Assembly: GCF_932274485.2 (NCBI RefSeq)
Contig: NC_065885.2
Coordinates: 38,577,062 to 38,641,061 of the forward strand
DNA from: Patella vulgata
Taxonomy: Eukaryota > Mollusca > Gastropoda > Patellidae
Length of the DNA stretch: 64,000 nucleotides
Direction: 5' to 3'
Under the pieces are notes generated by a model. That model ran no database searches. It saw only the letters and a program-made list of their open reading frames with translations, and was not told where the DNA came from. The position numbers and the translations under genes are program-made. This document shows, in pieces, positions 48,451 through 61,407 of the stretch; position 1 is the first letter of the stretch, and each line of letters starts with the position of its first letter.

Positions 48451-50770
48451 ATAACACATGACACAATTTTATGGAATTGATCAACTATGATAATTTGGAC
48501 CAATATGCTTTTCTATAAGGTGCATAATAATGTGTATGGTCTGGAATTCTATATTATCCCTTTAGTCTGAAATAATTCTTTAATCTGACCATACGATCAA
48601 TAGGATTTTATTCAGTAAAATAATGATTATTTGATTACATGTATGTTTTCAAATATTATTATATTCCTGATATATTGATGAGATTAGGGGAACATGCAAA
48701 TCTTCTCTAGTCTCTGTATATTGACAAATACATTTACAGGTTTTATACCTACATTATATAAACTAGTATATGTATACGACTAAGTTACATATAAACTGAC
48801 AATCATTAAACATGAAGCTCCTAAGAAAATGAGAAGTGATATCTAGCGGTTAAAAATGTCTAGTATATTTTATGTAGATTTTATTATTATCTACCATAAT
48901 TATATTCGGAAATAACTTTCACACATGAATAATTTATAAATGCCCAGGGCAGTAATACTCCAAAAATGTAACAAGACTTGAAAACTGAATAAATTGAGAT
49001 ATACAGCTTTATATACAGTGGAAATTACACAGAAATAAAACTATGAATATTATTAATATATGTTTGAATACCTATTATTGTTGTTTACCTACAACATACA
49101 ATATATCATTTACATACACGTATGTCCATATCAGTGGTCACCGTAGGGTCATGGTCAATACTGACCTACAATAATAACAGGGCCTAATAGTAATATGAGA
49201 GTGGACTAGGGGGTGGATATACATCAATTGTCCATGTCACAACAGATAGGAAAAAAACATCAAGATATTTACTCGTTTAAGGTTTCAAAGAGGGAGTGTT
49301 CCGTTTTCAAAGGCCAAAAAACATGTACTTGGCGCCATAGGTAACACCGCAGCAAACAACAGACCAGAAGGGACTCTTAAATCTAATCTCAAGTTATGTG
49401 AAAACTAGAGATTTATTTTTCTATCTTTATATGTAAAATGATCAGGTATGTGTGTCACGTTTAAGAGTACTGTCTTAAAAACTACCCATTATCATTTATA
49501 TATCATACTTAACACTATATGAAGGATTCCTTAATATTTACGAACTATGGTTGGGGTGGGGGATCTTTTGGTATGTTCATCTAAAATCACAAAAAATAAA
49601 TTAAGATCAAAATAAAGAGTTGAGTTGGATGATCGGACATCTTTTTCGATTAGTGGTGAACAAAATCTATAAGATTACAGTTTTGTTTCTAAAAAATTAA
49701 GCAAAAGTCAGATTGTGTAAGATTTTATAATTGATTCAGACTTAAATTGTCGACAGTCGAACGCATTTGTATTATACGTGAACCTAAGTTTTAAACTGTA
49801 GACGGATACTCTTTATAAAGGAAATCTACAAATTTTATCAAACTTTAATCTGCTACAACTGTAGGCCTAGTTTTTATAATTATCTGTCAATTTTACTGGT
49901 TGAGTTCTCATTGGTACTGAATGAGATTGTGTGTCGCGACGCATACGAAACAACATTTTCTGGCAGGATAAATCAATTTCATATAAAAGATTCCACGTAA
50001 TAAAAAAAATCAAAATTATTTTAAAGAAAAAGTTCGATGAGGATTGTTTTTATATTAAATACAGAAGATCTGAAAGGATGGGATGACGATGTTGTTTGAA
50101 CCAGGACATGAGGTGTAAAAGGCCCGGGGATATTGTTTTACGATGTTATATCTGACTCAGTGAGCAAATTCATCATATAGAAATTCTACTATTGCTATAG
50201 GATTGTGATATGCTAAATTTATCATGTGAAACTAATTGACGTAATAATGTATTTATTCAGACCTACAATAAAAATATATCTTTATTTTCTCGCGGATTCT
50301 TATTGAGTGATATTCGTTAAAATTATTTGTATATGCTGGAGATTAAAGGCTCGATGTCTTGTAAAAACCATGTCTTGCTTCGTTGCAGCCCCGAAATTCA
50401 TAATCCATTTGAAAGACATTGATCGGATTTAGGGGAATTTTTTGGTGTATGCAATTCAATATTTTTCTTAATTGATATGTAACATTTGTTATGTAAAAGG
50501 AAGTCTTGTTATTTGGTCTCTTCTGTTGGGGTCAATTACTTTTGCTTCAGATGTTTCAGACAGTCTTAATCCAGTATTGGGGGTTTCAGATCTTCTGATT
50601 CCAATGTGTGCTTTGGATATTATGTTGTGGCTTTGGGGGTTTGAGCATTCCTATTACAATAATGATTTTTGAAGGTGTTCTAGTCTATGATTTATTCAGA
50701 TATTTTATACAGAACAATTCGCCGTTCCTTGATAAACTCTTTTCAAATCCGCTTGCTCCATGATTGTTTC
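48451..50770. other. no recognised gene
   Basis: AT-rich. Degenerate forerunners of the 30-bp minisatellite (TTTCAGATCTTCTGATTCCA) appear from about 50585. Nothing else was recognised. Confidence 0.4.
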
Positions 50771-51030
50771 AGATCTGATTGTTACTGGTCGTCTTATTCC
50801 AGATCTGATTGTTATTGATCATGTTATTCCAGGTCTGATTCTTACTGAGCATCTTATTCCAGATCTGATTGTTACTGATCATCTTATTCCAAGTCTGATT
50901 CTTACTGATCATCTTATTTCAGATCTGATTGTTATTGATCATCTTATACCAGATCTGATGGAAACTGATCATCTTAATCGAGATCTGATGGAAACTCATT
51001 ATCTTATTCCACCACTGATCTTTTGCATTA
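50771..51030 (+). repeat. 30-bp minisatellite, about 8.5 copies
   Basis: Tandem copies of AGATCTGATTGTTACTGATC plus ATCTTATTCC, 30 bp each, with a few substitutions per unit. Since 30 is a multiple of three, the plus frame 50760-51041 stays open and reads a 10-residue repeat (LIPDLIVTDH type). Hydrophobic and acidic in alternation, but no signal, start context or homologue supports a protein. Confidence 0.9.
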
Positions 51031-51124
51031 ATCCAAAATAGGCTATTTCAGACCAGCTTATTACATTGGCTGTTTCGATTTCTCTTGCATTACTGTTGGT
51101 TTTCGCTATATTTCAGATATTCTT

Positions 51125-51510
51125 ATTACAAGTTGTTTCCGGTGGTATTATTACTGTACAAGTTGTTCAATCTTATTACAATACACGTTACTACATATCA
51201 TCTTATTACAGTACAATTTGCAACAGATTATCTTATTATACAGTACAGGTTGCTTCTACGGATTATACTATTACTGTACAAGTTACTACAGATTATCTTA
51301 TTATACAGTACAGGTTGCTACAGATTATCTTATTACAGTACAAGTTGCTTCACGTCATATTATTACAGTACACGTTGCTACAGATTATACTATTACCGTA
51401 CAAGTTACTACAGATTATCTTATTACAGTACAAGTTGCTTCAGTTCATCTTTCTAGAGTATTGATTGCTTCAGATCATCTTACTAAAGTATTGACTGCTT
51501 TAGATGGTTT
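51125..51510 (+). repeat. second 30-bp-period minisatellite, about 12 copies
   Basis: Tandem units of CAGATTATCTTATTACAGTA plus CAAGTTGCTA, about 30 bp with some indels. Three overlapping plus frames (112-132 codons, 51066-51556) are open because of the period and carry no recognisable domain. The CTTATT core and length are shared with the array 100 bp upstream, so both probably grew from one ancestral unit. Confidence 0.9.
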
Positions 51511-51864
51511 CATATTTCCAGCAGAGATTCGTCAAGCTTCGATATTTGTACATTAAGGGTTGCGCTGTTGTACCGTTGTAGTTGTACTGTTGGTTATCTG
51601 GTTGTATGTGTATTAGATATTATTTGACCGCACTACACGCATAACAAAAATCTACAAGATTTACCTGCGAACACGACAGAAAATAGATATTGCACCAAAT
51701 AAACAAATATCAAATCAAGTATGTGCACAATGCCAGTGCTATTTAATGGCGTGTTCTAAGGTATGTTATTTAGACTACTGTAGAATCGAGATTGATACAT
51801 TTAATTTTCAGCAAAAGATGTGTATTTTTATCGCGAATTATATTTGCTTTAATCTAATTGCTGG
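51511..51864. other. no recognised gene
   Basis: Unique AT-rich sequence between the minisatellite and the foldback block. Confidence 0.4.
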
Positions 51865-52280
51865 AGATGACTGCCCCGTGCACTCTAACAAACCAGTCAG
51901 CACCCTACGCGCTTTAGAAACGGTCGTCTCAATGCTAATCGGTCACCCAACGAGGAAATGGTCGGATACAAGATAGATCGTTCCCTTTTAGTGGCGAATC
52001 CCGAAAAAATTGCTGGCTCGTTATTCGTTATTGGCGAATCCCGAATAAAAAGCCAGCACGTTATTCGGGATTCAGCAATAAAACAGATGACTGCTGTAGA
52101 GGACTGCTCCGTACACTCTAACGAACCAGTTAGCACCCTTCTCGCATAACAAACGCTTGCCTCCGTGCTAGTTGGCCGCGCAACGTTCACTTATCCCTAC
52201 GGTCGGAGGTAGCGAGGAAATGGTCGGGTGGTAGGTTGGCCAGTCTGTTTTACTATCGAATCCCGAATAACGTGCCAACT
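51865..52280. repeat. duplicated block with 13-bp foldback
   Basis: CACTCTAACAAACCAGTCAG (51881) recurs as CACTCTAACGAACCAGTTAG (52114), 233 bp apart. CGAGGAAATGGTCGG also recurs (51950 and about 52212). Between them GAATCCCGAATAA (52036-52048) and TTATTCGGGATTC (52061-52073) form a perfect 13-bp hairpin stem, and GAATCCCGAATAACGTGCCA occurs again near 52258. More GC than its surroundings. Most likely a fragment of an unrecognised foldback or tandem-duplicated element. Frames of 63-97 codons have no known similarity. Confidence 0.65.
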
Positions 52281-54820
52281 TCACGTTGCCATTTTATATT
52301 TCCATAAGGCTTTATAATATCCTTTGTCTGTACTGTACTTAAATGAACTTGCTTCATATTCTACTTCATTGAATTTCAACATTCTTAAATTCCATATGGC
52401 TAAAATTCTGTTTATTTATCTACCTTAGTGTTGTGGTTGTTGTTTTCTCTTTGATCTTGGTGCCCATCTGGTGTTTGAACTTATGCAAGACGCACATTCC
52501 CTAGGCTATCATACTAATGGAATTTATTTTTTGTGTATTAAACAAAATGCAATGCGTTTAATGTTTCTGAACATCAATTTTAACATGGTCGCATTCACGT
52601 GCAATCAACAATGCATGAAACTGTCCATATGCGTATTCATCATTATGTTGTACTTTTGGTTTTCCTGCTTGTCGCTAAAATGACAACTATGTTTAAGTTA
52701 ATGAGAATTGTCACCTTCAAAATCGTGAACAGCCAGTATATATATGCCATAAAGATACTAGGAATATATCATTGTTTTCTGTCATCTAAACGGAATAAAA
52801 TAAACATTATTATATAAAATAAGTCAGAAAGAAACAATTAGCTGTGTTTTAACTGGCCTACGTTATTTATCTAAAGTCATCATTTTAACAGAAAACATAA
52901 AACAAGCAAAAGATATGTCCATACTTAAGGCTATGTAATAAATATATTTGTCTCCATTCTTATAGGTCATTAATGTCGGTTCACATTACATTTTAAAACG
53001 TATAAATATTTATATAATGTAATTCAGGAAACAGTCCGAGGTATAATATACCATACCAAATTAGACAAACTTTTAAAATTATAATGTTATTTTATTTATT
53101 TGGGGAATTTTCTAATTAATGATATCGCATATAGTGTCTCATTGAATCTTATTCTTCTGGCAAAGAACGAAATCAAGTGAAACAGTAACCTAAAGGATAA
53201 TTACTTTGCTTTTAAACCATGTCGTTTTAGTTGAAGAAATAGGCATGTTAAAGCGTTATGGTTATCATGATTATATTGCTGCATGTCTCAGCAGAACTAA
53301 TCTTCATGATGATTAACTTTTATTAATATATTGTCAAATGAATCTTACACAAGGCTCTTATTGAGTTCACGTATCTTACTGCACTTCTTATACTTTTATA
53401 AATTGTGTGTGCTGAATTTACGTGCGGTCTATTACATGTTTTGTTCAGGAGTTCGATTGAATACTCTATAACTTTTTATTTTATAAATATTATCATGTTT
53501 AAACGGCAGATAATGATCCATTATACATAACATTGTCGTCAACCATTTACCTATAGTCTATCATGTTCTTGTCCGTCTTGGTTGCAGACATTACAAAATC
53601 CTAATCATCATTTCAGTAAACGAAGTTGTGCACCGGAAAATATTTGTTATTAATGGACTCGCCTCCAGAATCGGTGATCAAATTCAATTCTTCTATTTCT
53701 AACTAAAGATGTTATAACACAGACAATGTTTACAGTGATTGTAAATCAACTGATTTATTGACATGATAACAATTGACCACTATATTGTCGTCTGTGATCT
53801 ATCAACATAAGGTGGCCATCTCTCACCTTAGAGTGTTGATCCAGACTCCAACTCAAATAAGTTAGATTCAGGTCAAGTGTAAATTAGAAAGTGTAATCTG
53901 CTCTTTTTACTGTCTATATAACTGTCTGTTTATGTCGAGTACACGCGAGTCCCGTCCGTCTTCATCAACCAATTACCGTTTTTAATCTAGCTCCCTATTC
54001 TTGTGTACAAAAGCTTAGCTTCTTTAAACCTCATTTAGGCACCGATGTTAGAGAAGTCCGAATCATTCGGCACGACGAGTCAAATCAATGAGTTGGGTAT
54101 GCAAGTCCACGCTTCCTTCTAATTCCACGACGACCATGGCGAATAAGATCGATGTAATTACAGTCTATAGAGACAAGTAAGGTAATTGTTTCTGGTAACG
54201 GTTTTAACTTGTCTTTTTGACTGTGTCTATCCCTGTACTACCTTTTATCGTCATCCAGCCGTTAATCGTTTAAAATAGGTTGTACAATTTCAACAAGATT
54301 TGCTTCAATGAAGAGATTGTTCTGTAAAAATAAGATGTGAAGCCCAGCGCTCTTTTATTTTATTGGATTTAGACAGGTCAGGCTGACACAGAATTATTTT
54401 GGAATCTTTTGGGGTTTTGTAGATTATTCAGATCATTTCATCCGACATCATAAAATAAAACATTATGGATGATATTAATTAATTTGGTAGACGTGAGAGG
54501 ACTAGGCGTCTTTTTTCATATCGCAGTATATTCTTGGCTAATTTAATTATAAAATAAATCAATATTTTCTTTGTTTTATTATTCACAGGGATCAACATCG
54601 ACCTCTAGATTATCAGAAATCATTTGTTTACTCACAGTCTATTCCAATTTCTAATAAACAGAACGTTTTTGTTGCTATCTTAGGGGCTACAGACAATATA
54701 TTATTAACCCAGAGGACAATGAGAAACAGTGACCGTGTATTTCTACTGGAAACATGCAAAGGATAATTTTCTAAATCATGGTATCGAATCCATTTTGAGA
54801 GGCAGTATCCCATGAAAACC
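52281..54820. other. no recognised gene
   Basis: AT-rich, frames up to 72 codons without similarity. Nothing recognised. Confidence 0.4.
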
Positions 54821-54895
54821 ACAATATGCCCGTCTTCATTAGCCCAGTTTAGGAGCAGAACAGTAGGACGTTAAACCCCATTTCATTTCATTTCA
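54821..54895 (+). repeat. SINE-B 3' fragment
   Basis: ATGCCCGTCTTCATTAGCCC, GAACAGTAGGACGTTAAACC and CCATTTCATTTCATTTC: the last 75 bp of SINE-B with its pentamer tail, 5' truncated. The close match suggests it is young. Confidence 0.85.
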
Positions 54896-56770
54896 CAACA
54901 TAAGACTTGAAAATAGTTTGTTTGGGTTTTTGTTTTTGTTTTTTTTTGGGGGGGGGGGGTCAATCAAAAATACCTAGAGCAACATTTGAATTGATTAGAC
55001 ATGTCTTACTGATTCGGCGGTAAGTAGTTGAGCTGTTCGTGTATCTACAAAACTTAAATCGAAGCAATGAACCTGCCGCAGTTACCCCCCTTTTGTGCCT
55101 TTGATCAATGCATCGAAAGCAGCAGGTCGCGGTGTTCTAATGACCTAAGGACACATTATGACAAAATTACGATTAGCCACTTATAGGCAATTATTTCTGT
55201 TAAACGAATAAGAACCTCGGTTTGAAATATCCACCAGCAAACATTACCTCGTCCACTGATAGTTATAATAATCATAATTCTTCAGTTTCGTTTTGAAAAC
55301 CCCAATCAATTTAAATACGGAAATAATGGCAGGATTTTATTTAATTTGTGTTTTTTGGTTGCATAATTTCCGTATTGAACACAGCGAAATGGGGGATGAC
55401 TATCATTTAGCAGCAATTGACACGCAATGACATATGAGTTTTTTGACATGTCAATTTCTAGCTAATGTGTCTGTCAGTCAATGTTGGTATTCTATTATGA
55501 ACAATATGATTGAAGTTCCATCTAGTCTTATATTCCAATAAACGATGGAAAAATTCCCTTTCTTATTATCGAATGCCTGCGCGTGCTTTCCATATGAAGC
55601 ACGCGCCGCAATAATGTGCCCTTGGCACCATTTACCGTAATTTACCGGGTGTCGGAGAACAATATCATATTGAAATTTATAAAAGACCGGATCTCGTTAT
55701 TTCGTAGTTTAATCTAGGGCAATAAATCTCGTCGAGTCCAATGACATAATAATTGTATGGCGTCTTTATAAGCGAGGGAGGTAGAACAATGGAGGGGGAT
55801 AGGAAACTGAACCTGGTATCATAAAGATAAAACTATCGACTTTAGCTTAATACCATTCTACTTCTCGAATAAATCCTCTTGTAGTCACAATTTAACAAGT
55901 AGTATTAATTTCTACTTGTATTAACTCTCTCTTAGATACTGAATTACACGATCGCTCATTAAGATTCACGAAGTTTGGAATATTATATTAATTGCTTTGC
56001 GGTAGAAGTAGCCCCGCCTGTCAATTCTCGTTATTATTATCAGCGATTAAGAAAGATGCCATCGAATTAATTGCAATATGTTTTAGTATTTTTTTTTGTA
56101 CGCCAGTTGGCCGTCATATGTCTTATAAATCTAGCTTAATTATTATGTCAATGAAGTTAGTTATAATCCCAATTCAAGGATATCAGTAAGCGATAAAACT
56201 CTATTACAGAAAAGATCTCCGGAAACCCTCGATAATTTGATTTCTGCTATATTTAGAAAGCACTTCTACCCGAATTAGAAGAACAAGGAAAGTTGTGTTC
56301 TATGCTAACTAATTACTTCGGTTATAAATAAAATGGATTTACAACTTCCAGGATTTACAGTGGAGGTGGTCTGACTCAACAAATTAGCAAGGAAAATCCC
56401 AGTTCATTAATTGGACCAGTTAAAATGATTAACCATGACAACTGATTAGGCATTTTAAAGATATATGGGCGGTGAGGGAGCAGTTCAAAAGTATTCCGGA
56501 AAATACCGTCTTCTATGTTTCAGAGATTGGAAGGTAAAAGAGGGGTGGCGCGGGGATGGTGGCGCGTTTGGGGGAGGAGGGGTAACGTCGATCAATAACT
56601 CGCATGCGTCAAGGTTTTGAGCAGTGCGAGAAAATCACATAACACGAGGTCAGGCAGACAACATTATGTATTTGTCACGTGCAAATGGAAACCTCAACAC
56701 TTGCTTCCATAACAACCCATATGATGTAAAGTGTATTCAGTTTCCATAGTACTTAACCTTAATGACAGAT
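54896..56770. other. no recognised gene; poly-T/poly-G tract and GC-rich patch
   Basis: A T-rich tract (about 54926-54948) runs directly into 12 G (54948-54959). A G-rich, GGCGCG-bearing patch lies at 56540-56583. Nothing coding was recognised. Confidence 0.4.
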
Positions 56771-56930
56771 ACCATTTCGGGACTCACGCCAGGTAATTCG
56801 CTTGCCCACAGGAGTCTTTATCATTGGAAGGAAACCGGCGAAAACCTACAAGGTTACGCATATAAATGTTGGATCGAAGCCATGACTTGCATAGATAACA
56901 GTACATGCGCCAGACCAATCGTCCACTCAT
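56771..56930 (-). repeat. SINE-A copy, reverse, tail missing, head present
   Basis: ACCATTTCGGGACTCACGCC, GGTAATTCGCTTGCCCACAG, GAGTCTTTATCATTGG, a degenerate core, GGATCGAAGCC (box B reversed) and GCGCCAGACCAATCGTCCAC (box A reversed). It supports the tRNA origin of SINE-A. The 3' end beyond the GACC block is lost. Fairly diverged. Confidence 0.7.
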
Positions 56931-57845
56931 AAGGTTAATTTTAAAAGAAGACAAAATTCATGTGGCGTTTCAGACTTTCTGCATCATTTTTAGCACTACT
57001 ACTTTGGCCTTTTAGCGTGATCGTTAATTTATACCGTTTTCTAGTACCGCGAAGACAAGGTTAACACCACGGAGAAAAGGTTTCCACCGTTATTTACCAT
57101 AGTTTTCATTACGAAACAACTATTCATTTGAGGTAAATTACTAGAAAAGGGTATAAAATAACGAACGGCAACATTAGGCCACCGTACATTACACATATAG
57201 TTCGTCAACTATGATGCAAGCAACCTTTGATATTATGGCTGTTTTTGTTTTTTATTTGTGATATTATCAATAATTATACGATGTTTTATAAATGTCATAG
57301 CCTGTATTATATCGATCTGTATCTGTAATAAGGTTTAGATATACACATCATGTTTATATCGCTGGATTAATTATTTCTGTCGTGTTTAAAGATCGGTGAT
57401 CGGCGATTTTATGAAGGCAGGGTCGCATGTCAATATAAGGCGCTTGAAGTCACGAAACACTGACATAAGTTATGGAAATCGCAGGAGATTAAAATGTCAT
57501 TACTGGTTCATCAGGGTATTCCCCTAACACCACGGTGTACATGGCATGACAATAGATGTACACAAGCGAGCGGAATAATCGCGTTTCAATTGTGTTATAA
57601 AGCACAAGTGGTTAGATCTAAATAATATACCTTTTATAGTACGTATATAAAATGTCGCTGATAAAATGAAACTGAAGTCAATTAATGATATTACAAGTCG
57701 AGTGAAATTAAACATATTGAAGAGTAAACTCACTTTCAATAATCAATCCAGTTAAATTATGTTTTAGCATTATCACTATCAGCTGATAATGTAAGATATT
57801 ATGGATTTAAAACACCTGTTCCGTGGAGATATACATAGTATTTAT
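56931..57845. other. no recognised gene
   Basis: AT-rich; GTACCGCGAAGACAAGGTTA and CACCACGGAGAAAAGGTTTC (about 57045-57085) form a short imperfect direct repeat. Nothing else. Confidence 0.4.
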
Positions 57846-58081
57846 AAATGAAATGAGATGGGGTTTAAGATCCCACTTTCTGCACCGACCGGGCTAATGA
57901 AAGCGGGCATACGCTGCCCGGACAGCGGCGCCACGGCCTACTCTTATTTTGAATTCCAAATGTAAAGCATTCTTTTACGTGCACGCCAACAATGGACCTC
58001 AGTTTTTCGTCGCATTTGTTCATTGACAGGTCCGCCGCCCTGCAGCACTGCCAAGGGAAACCACGCTAGAAAATGTCGAGT
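57846..58081 (-). repeat. SINE-B copy, reverse, with small internal deletion
   Basis: AAATGAAATGAGATGGGGTT tail, ACCGACCGGGCTAATGAAAG, GCGGGCATACGCTG joined to CCCGGACAGCGGCGCCACGG (the block with CAGTGTGCTATGAGGG is lost), TACTCTTATTTTGAATTCC, TTTTACGTGCACGCCAACAA and CCTCAGTTTTTCGTCGC. Head missing. Confidence 0.85.
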
Positions 58082-59092
58082 AATAGTTGCTCAGTCTATT
58101 TCATTTGAAGTAATTTGCGTTAAATAAGGACATAGATTAAATGATTAGAGGGGGTTATCTTGGGGGGAGAGTGACGTGGATAGTACTATAGTTTACCTTC
58201 ACGAATTTTCCATTGTGCACAACATTTCGATTATTTTAAATCAAGGCTTCGTTATGATTAAATTACTGAGCGTTTTCTAGTTGTTGTTTTTTTTATTTTA
58301 AATTGAAAACGTGGCTATCCTGTTTTGACAGTATCTCTATGGGATTTACTCCACAATTTAATTTACTTAAAGTTGCACTGGAATTCTTCAACTTCACTGA
58401 TAATGTGTCGTCTCCAGTTTGGTTTTACGATTGTTAAAGAGATAACATCTTCTGTATATGACATGCTCTTATAACTTTTTACTAACTTTAAACTGTATTC
58501 TGCAAATAAACTTTTATGTCAAATTCGTTTAATTGTCAGAAATCTGTTGAAATTACAAAGCTGTTAAATCCCCCATCATGTATTACAAAGTATGACAAGG
58601 TAACGGTAAAATTATACAGATATGAACATAACCACGACGCGCGGTTCTGATGACATGTAACTTGTACTTGTTAATGCTATTACCTATATGTCGAGACAGC
58701 TGAAGATGCCAATTGTATAAGTGGGCAATTAGGGAGTTTTTGTCTGCAAATGTTCTTGCACACGAGAGAATATATCCGCCATAGAGTTAAAGTATTATGT
58801 AATTCTAATAAATAATCCTTTATTCATATCAAGAGAATTCCTGTAGACAAGATTGATTATAATGGTTTTAAAGGGTGCTATGACTAGACATAAACTGTCA
58901 GTTTAGTATGCTTATCACTTGATTCAATTAGAATTAGCTGCTGATTGGTAAATTTATGGAGTGATCAGTTTTATCTGTGAAATTATATCGTATAGTATTT
59001 CAAGGACATCTAATGTAATTTCATTTCAACGTCTCTTAATCGGCTACTCTATTTCGTTGTATTACCCTTATAACACATAATCTGAGTATCGT
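58082..59092. other. no recognised gene
   Basis: AT-rich, T run at 58288-58301. Nothing recognised. Confidence 0.4.
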
Positions 59093-59280
59093 AAAGTCTG
59101 GCATTTACGTGCCTAACCACGTGTGTTTTCTCTAGGGTCCCCGGTCCCCCCCCCCCCCCCACTGCAAAAGACCCCTACGCGCAAGAGATTTATTGAAATA
59201 GGGTTGTATCATGTTATGTTTGTCCCAAAATGGTCTAATTTTTGTCGAGTGGACGTTAAACTTCTTTCTCTAATCTCTTT
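59093..59280 (+). repeat. SINE-A copy with poly-C expansion
   Basis: AAAGTCTGGCATTTACGTGC, GTTTTCTCTAGGGTCCCCGG, a run of about 14 C where the core normally reads TTTCCTCCCA, then AAGACCCCTACGCGCAAGAG, TGTCCCAAAATGGTC and GTCGAGTGGACGTTAAAC with a decayed TC tail. The C expansion is private to this copy. Confidence 0.8.
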
Positions 59281-59538
59281 CAGAACCTACGCTGATCTTC
59301 ATACTTCGCTTTATAATGAATGGGTGGAGGGGGGGGGGGCAGACCTACAACAAACATTGTTAGCTCAATGAGAAGTGATATCGGGTGTTATTGTACCTAT
59401 ACCAGTCACAGTTTTCGTGATACGATAATTTTACCATGCATTATTCCACCGAGATAATTGCAAGATTGCATAATAAGATTACTAAAAAGTCAACAGATTA
59501 ATTTAATTAGACCCGCGATGTTTCAAATGGTGTATCTA
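59281..59538. other. short unrecognised spacer
   Basis: Contains a nine- to ten-base G run near 59329-59339. No gene. Confidence 0.4.
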
Positions 59539-60304
59539 TAGAGACTTTTGGCAAGCGTAAATTCCTGGTCCGTATCGCGTATCCGTATGGATTTTGTGTC
59601 ATCAATGTGTGTGTATTTCTCATACGTGATACGGCACCCGGATACAGCAGCACGTATCGAACAACTTTCATACGGAAAAGGTCCGTATAACTTTTGTGCT
59701 ACTTTTAGACGCTGAATTGTTGTATCGTAGCGTTTTGATGAATCTATGTGTATCAAAGAACACGAAGGTGTATATTTGATGTAATTTTAACAATGATAAA
59801 GACTGGAATTTAATCATTATTTTGATGGGTTTTTCTCGGAATTTTCATACTTTGCCTGTCTGTCTGCATGCTGGTTGATCTACATGCTAAATTTAGTGAG
59901 GTGGGACTTTGTAAATCTGTTAATGATTTTATTCTATGGTAAAGGGGTATAAACTTTCTGAAATGATACATTATATATATATAGTGAAACCAAAAATTGC
60001 TGTCGAGTTGAAGTCGAAGATTTTTTAAAAAGATTCGACATTAAATTTTTTTTAATAGCTCAGCGACTGTCGAGCGACTTCACTCCCTTCGGAAATTGTA
60101 GGCTAGGTACTTGACTCATACTGGTGGTGATCTTGGTAGATATCTGCCATCATGCTGCAATAGAACTAAGCTCAGCTCAACGATGCATACGTAAGCGACG
60201 CGAAAATCTGCCAAAACTCTAAAACTATATTGACGTAACATATCACGTATACGATACGGATACGTGATACGGATGGGGAAAATTCCGATTGTCAAAAGTC
60301 TCTA
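59539..60304. mobile_element. MITE-2: 762-bp inverted-end element with TA duplication
   Basis: GAGACTTTTGGCAAGCG from 59541 matches the reverse complement of the right end (GAGACTTTTGACAATCGG, ending 60302). The similarity continues for about 45 bp into GTCCGTATCGCGTATCCGTA on the left and ATCCGTATCACGTATCCGTA on the right. TA flanks both ends (59539-59540, 60303-60304). Many CGTATCCGTAT/ATACGGATACG words repeat in both subterminal zones. A 77-codon minus-strand frame (59523-59756) crosses the left end and has no similarity I recognise. Non-autonomous; the TA duplication fits Tc1/mariner or a relative, but the end sequence is unlike the Tc1 copy at 39.6 kb. Confidence 0.75.
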
Positions 60305-61407
60305 TTGTTAGTATGCCCTACTCAACTGTAAGCAATTCTTCGTCAAAAAGATTCAGGTTGAAACAAACTAGAAAAGAATCTACCCTTCGATGACATTAGC
60401 TGATCCCATCTGATTCTGAAATATCAACATAGACTTTTATAGGCATGAAGTGTCAAGAAATGGGTATTTCTTAGTTTACTATTAAAACAATCACGAATGT
60501 AGATATATTTATAGACAAGAACCTGGAATTGTTTTATGATTCTTGGTAACGGAACTCTTTTAGTCCCAAATATCACGTAACAAAACCACATCTGAACCTC
60601 TTGTAGAAACACGGGAGATTTTTTTTTCTATTTCCATTTCATAACAATCGCATGGAGTTTTTTATTTTGTTTTCGAGTTCCGATAAACTTAACTCACAAG
60701 AGAATAGCTGGCAATATAAACTGTCTTTGATGCCACACTTTGCGTATCTGGTGGATTGGATTACTTGCAATTGATGTGGGAAGGTCTTGTGCAAACAGAA
60801 AGTGTGATAGGTATACATCCGCTAATAGCTTTGACCCGAACATGGTCACAGAGCCAATATCTAGATTAGCTACCAGAAATTAGAGTCATCATGTCAGGCC
60901 ATGCAATGCACGTGTAATGAGTCTATTAGTTATATTTACTGAGTTGTCGGATAGGAGTAGAAAAAACCAAGATTCATCTAACGAAATCAGCGAGAGTTTA
61001 AATGAGCTCAGATGAAATAAAAAATGTCCTACGTTTGTTTGAGTGATGAGTAACAGTTGAAATAGCAATGGTATTCTTAATATTGACTCGCGCTATTTGT
61101 GTGGTTTGATTAAGAACACGGTTTTTTCTAATGATTTGCTCATAAAACAGTGGAGGATATGCTTTCAGCCTATAAATTCTACAAATTACCACCGTTCTGT
61201 TGTGGTAGAAATGGGAGTCGAGGTATTAGTTATCAATAATAGGTTAGTCACCTGTTATATGCTAGAATGTTGACAATTTAATTTAACATAAATTACAAAT
61301 TCTTCAATTAATCTTGATGTTTTCTATGTTCATGAATAAATAGAAGAAGGAAAGACCGCCTGTCTCCTGTGACTTGTTTTGCAAGTGTATATTTCCCGTA
61401 AGTGTAA
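60305..61407. other. no recognised gene
   Basis: AT-rich, frames of 62-64 codons without similarity. Nothing recognised. Confidence 0.4.

Noticed and set aside
50760-51041. Protein with ten-residue LIPDLIVTDH-type repeats
   Set aside because: Explained by the 30-bp minisatellite; no start context, signal or homologue.
51066-51556. Three overlapping frames of 112-132 codons
   Set aside because: Produced by a 30-bp tandem repeat; all three frames are equally open, so there is no sign of coding selection.
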